From contig CALCGO010000326.1 in the NCBI GenBank assembly GCA_937901055.1, positions 1-7,623 of the forward strand: 7,623 bases of DNA, given 5' to 3'. This DNA is from an uncultured Rhodobacterales bacterium. GTDB lineage: Bacteria > Pseudomonadota > Alphaproteobacteria > Rhodobacterales > Rhodobacteraceae. Positions 1 through 5,700 of this stretch are shown piece by piece. Under the pieces are notes generated by a model. That model saw only the letters and a list, made by a program, of their open reading frames with translations, did no database searches and was not told the origin of the DNA. The position numbers and the translations under genes were made by a program. Each line of letters begins with the position of its first letter. Position 1 is the stretch's first letter.

Positions 1-46
1 AACCCCGGTCGAGCTGGAATTCATGCAGGTTAAGAAGCAAACCTGA
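1..46 (+). CDS. nusG: NusG transcription elongation factor, C-terminal end (partial)
   Basis: Only the last 14 codons and the TGA stop (44-46) are in the window; the first complete codon begins at 2. The residues read TPVELEFMQVKKQT. The TPVELEF part matches the last beta strand of the NusG KOW domain in alphaproteobacteria, where the tail is usually followed by a short charged end. NusG binds RNA polymerase and links it to Rho or to ribosomal protein S10. Position directly upstream of rplK is the standard secE-nusG-rplK-rplA order and supports the call. The Met and the KKQT ending differ a little from the commonest alphaproteobacterial tail. The rest of the gene lies upstream, so length and start cannot be judged. 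Confidence 0.88.
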   Translation, partial: TPVELEFMQVKKQT

Positions 47-55
47 ATGTAGCCT

Positions 56-88
56 GTGGGAGGTAAGCGTACGCGCAAGCCGAACCAC
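56..88 (+). promoter_or_regulatory. Probable L1-binding operator in the rplK leader (autoregulatory hairpin)
   Basis: The RNA folds into three stacked short helices. GUGG (56-59) pairs with CCAC (85-88), GGU (62-64) with GCC (79-81), and GCG (67-69) with CGC (74-76), closed by a UACG loop (70-73). Between them are a GA/GAA asymmetric internal loop and an AA/AA loop. A GGAGG on the 5' arm and GCCGA on the 3' arm are, from memory, hallmarks of L1 sites in 23S rRNA and in L1-controlled mRNAs. Free L1 would bind here and block translation of rplK and, by coupling, rplA. Position just before rplK fits the E. coli arrangement. The fold is seen in the sequence; L1 binding is inferred. Confidence 0.72.
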
Positions 89-98
89 TAAACGTGTT

Positions 99-115
99 GA
101 CCAGATGATCTGGTC
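99..115 (+). promoter_or_regulatory. Perfect 7-bp hairpin between the L1 site and the rplK ribosome-binding site
   Basis: GACCAGA (99-105) and TCTGGTC (109-115) are exact inverted repeats around a TGA loop (106-108). No U-run follows, so it is not an intrinsic terminator. It sits 10 nt after the L1-like operator and 13 nt before the AGGAGG ribosome-binding site. It could be a second element of the L11 leader or keep the start region spaced from the operator. Its role is unknown. Confidence 0.5.
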
Positions 116-128
116 GGCTGTGATAAAT

Positions 129-134
129 AGGAGG
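129..134 (+). promoter_or_regulatory. Strong Shine-Dalgarno of rplK
   Basis: AGGAGG lies 5 nt before the ATG at 140. It is the strongest match to the anti-Shine-Dalgarno among the rplK, rplA, rplJ, rplL and rpoB starts and fixes the rplK start codon. Confidence 0.85.
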
Positions 135-139
135 CCGTA

Positions 140-568
140 ATGGCTAAAAAAGTTGCTGGCACTATGAAACTGCAGGTTCCTGCAGGTAAAGCCAACCCAT
201 CTCCCCCCGTGGGCCCAGCGTTGGGTCAACGCGGTATCAACATCATGGAATTCTGTAAGGCGTTCAACGCCAAGACACAGGATTTGGAAGTTGGCGCACC
301 TTGCCCGACTATCATCACATACTATGTTGATAAATCCTTCACTATGGACATCAAGACGCCACCTGCGTCGTACATGTTGAAGAAAGCTGCGAAACTTAAA
401 TCCGCTGCGAACAATCCTGGTAAAGAAATTGCCGGTTCTGTGACACGCAAGCAGGTTAAAGAAATCGCCGAAGCCAAAATGGTTGATTTGAATGCGAACG
501 ATATTGAAGCTGCGATGTTGATCATCGAAGGTTCCGCTCGTTCCATGGGCATTGAGGTTAAGGGGTAA
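140..568 (+). CDS. rplK: 50S ribosomal protein L11
   Basis: L11 binds the 1070 region of 23S rRNA at the GTPase-associated centre, where elongation factors dock and RelA is sensed. The protein is 142 residues, the same length as E. coli L11. The N-terminal domain (about 1-70) has the conserved segment NPSPPVGPALGQRGIN (19-34) with the Pro-Pro pair at 22-23 that lies near the thiostrepton site. The C-terminal RNA-binding domain ends in the conserved SARSMGIEV. Lys4 and Lys40 occupy positions that PrmA methylates in E. coli (family knowledge). The ATG is fixed by AGGAGG five bases upstream. It follows nusG through a structured leader and is followed 5 nt later by rplA, so both are probably translated from one mRNA under L1 feedback. 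No anomaly seen. Confidence 0.99.
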   Translation: MAKKVAGTMKLQVPAGKANPSPPVGPALGQRGINIMEFCKAFNAKTQDLEVGAPCPTIITYYVDKSFTMDIKTPPASYMLKKAAKLKSAANNPGKEIAGSVTRKQVKEIAEAKMVDLNANDIEAAMLIIEGSARSMGIEVKG

Positions 569-573
569 TCGAT

Positions 574-1272
574 ATGGCTAATGTTGGAAAACGTTTTACT
601 GCCGCAAAGGCAGCATTTGGCGAAAGCGCCAATGTCACCATCGAAGAAGCTGTAGCGCTGGTTAAAGCCAACGCAACTGCGAAATTCGACGAGACTGTTG
701 AAATTGCAATGGTGCTGGGTGTTGACCCGCGCCACGCCGACCAGATGGTTCGCGGTGTTGTTTCCATGCCTTCGGGCACTGGTAAATCCATGCGCGTTGC
801 TGTGTTTGCTCGTGATGCGAAAGCTGACGAAGCTACGGCAGCTGGTGCTGACATCGTTGGTGCAGAAGACCTGATGGAAAGCATTCAGGGCGGCAACCTC
901 GACTTCGATCGTTGTATTGCTACACCTGATATGATGCCTATCGTTGGTCGTTTGGGTAAAGTTCTTGGCCCACGTAACCTGATGCCAAACCCGCGTGTTG
1001 GTACAGTTACTATGGACATCAAGGCTGCTGTCGAAGCTGCCAAAGGCGGCGAAGTACAGTTCCGCGCTGAAAAAGCCGGTGTTGTACATGCTGGTATCGG
1101 TAAAGCATCGTTTGACGAGGCAGCCATGGTTGCCAACGTTAAGGCGTTTGTTGCGGCTGTGCAGAAAGCCAAGCCAGCCGGTGCTAAAGGCGCCTACATG
1201 AAAAAGATCTCGCTTAGCTCCACTATGGGCCCAGGCGTATCAATCGACGTCAGCGCTGCTGTCGCCGAATAA
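574..1272 (+). CDS. rplA: 50S ribosomal protein L1
   Basis: L1 forms the mobile L1 stalk of the large subunit, which helps release deacylated tRNA from the E site. It is also a translational repressor of its own rplK-rplA mRNA. The 232-residue product is close to the 234 of E. coli. Recognisable blocks are VDPRHADQMVRG (domain I), the domain II core around CIATPDMMPIVGRLGKVLGPR, and LMPNPRVGTVT after it. The C-terminal STMGPG places Thr217-Met218-Gly219 at the same numbers as the RNA-contacting residues of E. coli L1. The start lies 5 nt after the rplK stop, with AAGGGG (560-565) at the end of rplK serving as ribosome-binding site, so translation is likely coupled. This fits control of both genes by the L1-like hairpin at 56-88. 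Confidence 0.99.
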   Translation: MANVGKRFTAAKAAFGESANVTIEEAVALVKANATAKFDETVEIAMVLGVDPRHADQMVRGVVSMPSGTGKSMRVAVFARDAKADEATAAGADIVGAEDLMESIQGGNLDFDRCIATPDMMPIVGRLGKVLGPRNLMPNPRVGTVTMDIKAAVEAAKGGEVQFRAEKAGVVHAGIGKASFDEAAMVANVKAFVAAVQKAKPAGAKGAYMKKISLSSTMGPGVSIDVSAAVAE

Positions 1273-1277
1273 GGAAT

Positions 1278-1299
1278 TCCCCCACTGCGAGGTGGGGGA
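1278..1299 (+). terminator. GC-rich hairpin after rplA, possible partial terminator or processing site
   Basis: TCCCCCAC (1278-1285) pairs perfectly with GTGGGGGA (1292-1299) across a six-base loop, giving an 8-bp, very GC-rich stem 5 nt after the rplA stop. The bases that follow (TGTTTCGGGC) lack a real U-run, so efficient intrinsic termination is unlikely. It could cause pausing or partial termination, protect the rplKA 3' end, or be an RNase processing site that separates rplKA from rplJL mRNA. The fold is clear; the role is inferred. Confidence 0.5.
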
Positions 1300-1304
1300 T
1301 GTTT

Positions 1305-1380
1305 CGGGCTAGCAATAGCCCAACTGTCCAAGATGGCGGGTGATCGCAAGATCATAATTCCTGCCTGAGACGGGGAACGA
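1305..1380 (+). promoter_or_regulatory. L10-type leader controlling rplJ-rplL (L10(L12) autoregulation)
   Basis: A first hairpin, GGGCTA (1306-1311) with TAGCCC (1316-1321), has a GCAA tetraloop. Next comes CTGTCCAAGAT (1324-1334), then GGCGGG (1335-1340) pairing with CCTGCC (1360-1365). Inside that stem TGATC (1341-1345) pairs with GATCA (1350-1354) under another GCAA loop, leaving TAATT (1355-1359) as a one-sided bulge. TGAGACGGGGA follows. Purine-rich AAGA and GAGA on opposite sides of the GGCGGG stem resemble the kink-turn region of known L10 leaders. In E. coli and other bacteria the L10-L12 complex binds such a leader and represses rplJL translation. Its place before rplJ and these stems make the identification good, though no covariance search was possible. 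Confidence 0.8.
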
Positions 1381-1471
1381 TCAGAATCAAACGGGTATTA
1401 CACTCGGGCGAATTTTGGCGGGAACCTGGACACCCGAACGCTGTGACGTGAGTTGCAGTGAATATGAGCCG

Positions 1472-1487
1472 GAAGGGGTGACCCTTC
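1472..1487 (+). promoter_or_regulatory. GNRA-capped hairpin next to the rplJ ribosome-binding site
   Basis: GAAGGG (1472-1477) and CCCTTC (1482-1487) form a perfect 6-bp stem around a GTGA tetraloop. The GGAG Shine-Dalgarno of rplJ (1496-1499) starts 8 nt later and the GTG start is at 1507. The GGGG on the 5' arm is itself a weak Shine-Dalgarno-like run that the stem would hide, which could focus ribosomes on the true site. It may also be the downstream, switchable part of the L10 leader. Role inferred only. Confidence 0.5.
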
Positions 1488-1506
1488 TATAATTTGGAGT
1501 AATATT

Positions 1507-2022
1507 GTGGATAGAGCCCAAAAAGAAGCAGTGATCGACGAACTCGGTCAAATCTTCACGGACTCTGGTGTCGTCGTGGTTGCACACTACGAAGGCCTCA
1601 CAGTTGCAGAGATGACGAACCTCCGCCTCAGCGTTACTGACGCTGGTGGTGCTGTTCGTGTCGCCAAAAACAAGCTCGCCAAAATCGCTCTTGAGGGTAA
1701 GCCTACCGCTGGTATGGCAGACTTGCTTACAGGAATGACTGTCTTCGCATACTCGGAAGATCCGGTTGCAGCGGCGAAAGCCGTTCAAGCCTTTGCTAAA
1801 GACAACGATAAACTCGTTGTTCTTGGCGGATCCATGGGTGAAGACGTTCTTGACCCAGCCGGTGTTAAAATGGTTGCAGCCATGCCGTCGCGTGATGAGC
1901 TTCTTGCTCAAATCGCTTCGATGCTTGGTGCTCCTGCTTCGAACATCGCTGGTGCAATTGGCGCGCCTGCATCGAACATCGCGGGTATTCTTTCTACCCT
2001 CGAAGAACGGGCAGCGGCGTAA
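1507..2022 (+). CDS. rplJ: 50S ribosomal protein L10 (L7/L12 stalk base)
   Basis: L10 anchors L7/L12 dimers to the 23S rRNA at the factor-binding stalk. The product has 171 residues, against 165 in E. coli. It opens with the alphaproteobacterial VDRAQKEAVIDELGQIF (initiator GTG read as Met). The globular RNA-binding domain includes VVVVAHYEGLTVAEM and AVRVAKNKLAKIAL. The C-terminal helix contains the nine-residue sequence GAPASNIAG twice, at 141-149 and 152-160, spaced by 11 residues; this is the expected L12-binding region. The GTG at 1507 is chosen because GGAG (1496-1499) lies 7 nt upstream and the family's N-terminus begins there. It follows the L10-type leader and precedes rplL by 79 nt, so the pair is probably co-translated and repressed by its own L10-L12 complex. 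Confidence 0.98.
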   Translation: MDRAQKEAVIDELGQIFTDSGVVVVAHYEGLTVAEMTNLRLSVTDAGGAVRVAKNKLAKIALEGKPTAGMADLLTGMTVFAYSEDPVAAAKAVQAFAKDNDKLVVLGGSMGEDVLDPAGVKMVAAMPSRDELLAQIASMLGAPASNIAGAIGAPASNIAGILSTLEERAAA

Positions 2023-2101
2023 GTCTTAATGTAATTGTTGGGCTGATTAGTTTGTAATGAACGACATCGGAACACATCGAAACTGAAAACGGAAAAGTAA
2101 A

Positions 2102-2476
2102 ATGGCTGATCTGAAAAAAATGGCTGAAGAGATTGTAGGTCTTACACTTCTCGAAGCTGCAGAACTAAAAAATATCCTTAAAGACGAGTACGGCATCGAG
2201 CCTGCTGCTGGCGGCGCCGTAGTGGTTGCTGGTGCTGCAGACGCTGGTGGCGCTGCTGAAGAAAAAGACGAATTCGACGTTATCCTGGTTTCCCCAGGCG
2301 ACAAGAAAATCGCAGTGATCAAAGAAGTTCGCGCCATCACTGGCCTGGGCCTCAAAGAAGCTAAAGACGTTGTAGACGCAGGCGGCAAAGCCGTTAAAGA
2401 AGGCGTTAACAAAGCTGAAGCTGAAGAGATCAAAGAAAAGCTTGAAGCTGCTGGCGCAACTGTAGAGCTTAAGTAA
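2102..2476 (+). CDS. rplL: 50S ribosomal protein L7/L12
   Basis: L7/L12 is the multi-copy stalk protein that recruits and stimulates translational GTPases. The 124 residues show all three parts: the N-terminal dimerisation helices (about 1-32), an Ala/Gly/Val-rich hinge (about 33-52), and the C-terminal factor-binding domain (about 55-124). The latter holds KIAVIKEVRAITGLGLKEAK with Lys69, Ile73, Arg77, Gly83, Leu84 and Lys88 at the usual factor-contact positions. The stretch DAGGKAVKEG replaces the more common proline-containing version, a minor variation. The start is supported by family alignment; the only Shine-Dalgarno-like sequence is GGAAAAG (2091-2097) in an A-rich leader. It lies 79 nt after rplJ and before a strong hairpin that probably limits read-through into rpoB. 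Confidence 0.99.
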   Translation: MADLKKMAEEIVGLTLLEAAELKNILKDEYGIEPAAGGAVVVAGAADAGGAAEEKDEFDVILVSPGDKKIAVIKEVRAITGLGLKEAKDVVDAGGKAVKEGVNKAEAEEIKEKLEAAGATVELK

Positions 2477-2511
2477 TTTTTCGCGGTGCTTGCGCTGCGT
2501 TAATAAATTAA

Positions 2512-2556
2512 GGCTGGATCCGCCCTTGTGGCGGGTCCGGCTGTTTGCGTCTTTCT
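2512..2556 (+). terminator. rplL-rpoB intergenic hairpin, probable attenuator
   Basis: GGATCCGCC (2516-2524) pairs with GGCGGGTCC (2530-2538) over a CTTGT loop with one G-U pair. The stem extends outward to about 13 bp (2512-2524 with 2530-2542) if two more G-U pairs are counted. The following GTTTGCGTCTTTCT is T-rich but interrupted, so termination should be partial. E. coli has an attenuator at this same place that lets only a fraction of polymerases enter rpoBC, matching the far lower need for RNA polymerase than for L12. An RNase III cut site is an alternative or additional role. The hairpin is seen; attenuation is inferred from position. Confidence 0.68.
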
Positions 2557-2700
2557 AGGTAGTTATCGACTATCTTGAAAGGTGCAGACTTACCGGAAGC
2601 GAGATGTGGGAGTTTCGCAAGAATTGGTAGGTGTCGCCGCAAGGCTTTGATATGCGTTCCCAGTCGCGTATCGGGCGTTGAAAACTAAGTTAGGATTAGC
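2557..2700 (+). promoter_or_regulatory. Structured 5' leader of rpoB (several hairpins)
   Basis: This 144-nt stretch has no gene but folds into a series of elements. GGTAGT (2558-2563) pairs with ACTATC (2569-2574). ACTTACC (2588-2594) pairs with GGTAGGT (2626-2632) and encloses TTC-GCAA-GAA (2614-2623). GCC-GCAA-GGC spans 2636-2645. GATATGCG (2649-2656) pairs with CGCGTATC (2665-2672). After that comes a less structured stretch with the AGGA ribosome-binding site (2692-2695), 5 nt before the rpoB ATG. It may mediate RNA polymerase feedback on rpoB translation, as reported for E. coli, or serve as a processing and stability region. I do not recognise it as a named RNA family. Confidence 0.5.
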
Positions 2701-5700
2701 ATGGCTAAGACGCATTCAGGTCACAAACGTGTTCGTAAGTATTATGGCAAAATTCGCGAAGTAGCGACGATGCCGAACCTCATTCAGGTTCAGAAAAGCT
2801 CTTATAAGTTGTTCCTTGATTCCGGTGATCAAGACCAACCAATGGACGGCGAAGGTATCAACGCTGTTTTCCAGTCGGTCTTCCCGATCAAGGACTTCAA
2901 CGAAACTTCGGTTCTGGAGTACGTAAAGTACGACCTCGAGCCACCGAAGTACGACGTAGAAGAGTGCATGCAGCGCGATATGACATATGGCGCACCGCTT
3001 AAGGTAACTCTCCGTTTGATCGTGTTTGATGTGGACGAAGACACAGGCGCGCGTTCGGTTAAAGACATCAAGGAACAAGACGTGTTCATGGGCGAGATGC
3101 CTCTGATGACACCGAATGGCACATTTGTGGTTAACGGCACCGAGCGTGTTATCGTTTCCCAGATGCACCGCTCCCCCGGTGTGTTCTTTGACCACGACAA
3201 AGGTAAAACCCACTCGTCAGGTAAACTGCTGTTTACTTCGCGGATCATTCCTTACCGCGGTAGCTGGCTGGACTTTGAATTCGACGCTAAAGACATTTTG
3301 TATGCGCGGATCGACCGTCGCCGCAAACTACCTGTAACCACGCTGCTTTATGCGCTGGGCTTGGATCAGGAAGGTATTTGTGACGCGTATTACGAAACCG
3401 TGAATTTCAAGCAAAACAAGAAGAAAAAAGGCTGGACCACAGCGTTCTTCCCGGAACGTATCAAGGGTACCAAGCCACTTTTCGACGTTGTTGACGCGAA
3501 ATCCGGTGAAGTGATTGCCGAAGCTGGCAAGAAAGTTACACCGCGTACAGTCAAGAAACTGAAGGACGAGGGCAAAGTTAAAAACGTCCTGGTACCGTTC
3601 GATCAGATCATTGGCCGTTTCGCAGCTAAAGACATCATCAACGAAGAAACTGGCGAGATCTGGGTCGAAGCTGGCGACGAGTTGACATGGGAAGTCGATC
3701 CGAAATCTGAAGAGGTTTCCGGCTCGCTGAAAACACTGCTCGACAATGGCGTGACCGATATTCCTACACTGGACATCGATAACATCAACGTTGGTGGGTA
3801 CATCCGCAACACTATGGCGATTGATAAAAACATGAACCGCGACACCGCGCTCATGGATATCTATCGCGTGATGCGCCCGGGCGAGCCACCGACCGTTGAA
3901 GCTTCGGCTGCGATGTTCGAAAGCATGTTCTTCAACAATGACCGCTACGACTTGTCGGCAGTTGGTCGTGTGAAAATGAACATGCGTCTTGATCTGGATG
4001 CACCTGACACGCTGCGGATTTTGCGTAACGAAGACATCGTCGCTGTTGTTAAAGCGCTGGCTGATCTACGTGACGGCAAAGGCGGCGTGGACGACATCGA
4101 CCACCTTGGTAACCGTCGTGTACGTTCCGTTGGCGAGCTGATGGAAAACCAGTACCGTGTTGGCCTGCTTCGTATGGAGCGCGCAATCAAGGAACGTATG
4201 TCTTCCGTCGAAATCGACACGATCATGCCGCAAGACCTGATCAATGCGAAACCGGCAGCGGCTGCTGTCCGTGAATTCTTCGGCTCTTCTCAGCTGTCGC
4301 AGTTTATGGACCAAACCAATCCGCTTTCCGAAGTTACCCACAAACGCCGCCTTTCAGCGCTTGGACCTGGCGGTCTAACACGCGAACGTGCGGGCTTTGA
4401 GGTTCGCGATGTTCACGCAACGCACTACGGTCGTATGTGTCCGATTGAAACGCCGGAGGGGCCGAATATTGGTCTGATCAACTCCCTCGCTTCTTTCGCG
4501 AAAGTTAACAAATATGGCTTCATCGAAACACCTTATCGTAAGGTTGTTGACGGTCAGGTAACGGACGAAGTCCATTACATGTCCGCAACCGAGGAAATGC
4601 GTCACACGGTTGCTCAGGCAAACGCGAGCATCACGGATGATGGTAAGTTTGTTAACGATCTGGTTTCGACACGTGCTTCGGGTGACTACACTCTTAGCCC
4701 TGTTGAAAACGTGGACCTTATGGATGTTAGCCCGCGCCAGCTGGTGTCGGTTGCGGCGTCCTTGATCCCGTTCCTAGAGAACGACGATGCGAACAGGGCC
4801 CTGATGGGCTCCAACATGATGCGTCAGGCTGTGCCTTTGGTTAAAGCCGAAGCGCCGCTTGTTGGTACTGGTATCGAAGAAGTTGTTGCCCGGGATTCGG
4901 GCGCGGCGATCACTGCTTTCCGCGGTGGTATCATCGACCAAGTCGACGCGATGCGTATCGTTATTAAGGCAACTGAAGACATGGAACCGGGCGATCCGGG
5001 CGTGGACATCTATCGTCTGCGTAAATTCCAGCGCTCGAACCAGAACACCTGTATTAACCAGCGTCCACTCGTAAAAGTGGGTGACCGCGTTAAGAAGGGC
5101 GAAGTTGTTGCTGATGGTCCATCGACTGATATCGGTGAATTGGCACTTGGTAAAAACGTGCTCGTCGCGTTTATGCCTTGGAATGGTTACAACTACGAGG
5201 ATTCGATCCTGATCTCCGAGCGTATCGTTAAGGATGACGTCTTCACCTCGATTCACATCGAGGAATTCGAAGTCGCCGCCCGTGACACTAAGCTTGGGCC
5301 AGAAGAAATCACTCGCGATATTCCGAATGTTGGCGAGGAAGCACTGCGCAACCTCGACGAAGCTGGTATTGTTTACATCGGTGCCGAAGTTGGTCCGGGT
5401 GACATTCTGGTTGGTAAAATCACGCCTAAGGGTGAAAGCCCGATGACGCCTGAAGAAAAACTTCTTCGCGCGATCTTTGGCGAGAAAGCCTCCGACGTTC
5501 GTGACACATCCATGCGCCTGAAACCTGGCGACTTTGGTACTGTTGTGGAAGTTCGTGTATTCAACCGCCACGGCGTTGAAAAAGACGAACGTGCGCTTCA
5601 GATTGAACGTGAAGACGTTGAACAACTAAGCCGTGACCGTGATGACGAGTTGGCGATTTATGATCGTAACATTTACAACCGTCTGAAAACACTGATCCTA

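Noticed and set aside
97..127. TTGACC (97-102) as a -35 promoter element for rplK
   Set aside because: The nearest AT-rich hexamer (GATAAA, 122-127) is 19 nt away and transcription would start inside the ribosome-binding site. The TTGACC is also part of the 99-115 hairpin.
322..1089. Long open frame on the minus strand (255 codons) across rplK and rplA
   Set aside because: It is antisense to two certain ribosomal protein genes, its product is low-complexity and resembles no family I know, and codon bias on the + strand explains the lack of stops.
1488..1493. Perfect TATAAT just before rplJ
   Set aside because: There is no -35-like element 16-18 nt upstream (TGAGCC there), and a start after it would remove the Shine-Dalgarno and the whole L10 leader.
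1387..1911. Minus-strand open frame of 174 codons covering the rplJ leader and much of rplJ
   Set aside because: It is antisense to rplJ and to its regulatory leader, with no recognisable domain. It is a shadow frame.
2057..2086. Nine-codon upstream open frame (MNDIGTHRN) before rplL
   Set aside because: No Shine-Dalgarno precedes its ATG, and so short a frame is expected by chance in this spacer.
2575..2603. TTGAAA (2575-2580) as a promoter for rpoB
   Set aside because: The bases at the right spacing (AGCGAG, 2598-2603) do not resemble a -10 element.
4279..4362. Possible rifampicin-resistance changes in the RpoB pocket
   Set aside because: All main positions (Gln534, Asp537, His547, Ser552) match the sensitive E. 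coli residues. The Thr in DQTNP where E. coli has Asn is, from memory, common in alphaproteobacteria.
4774..5625. Minus-strand open frame of 283 codons inside rpoB
   Set aside because: It is fully inside the conserved rpoB frame, composition is Asn/Phe/Thr/Arg-rich as expected from reading rpoB backwards, and no family resemblance is visible.
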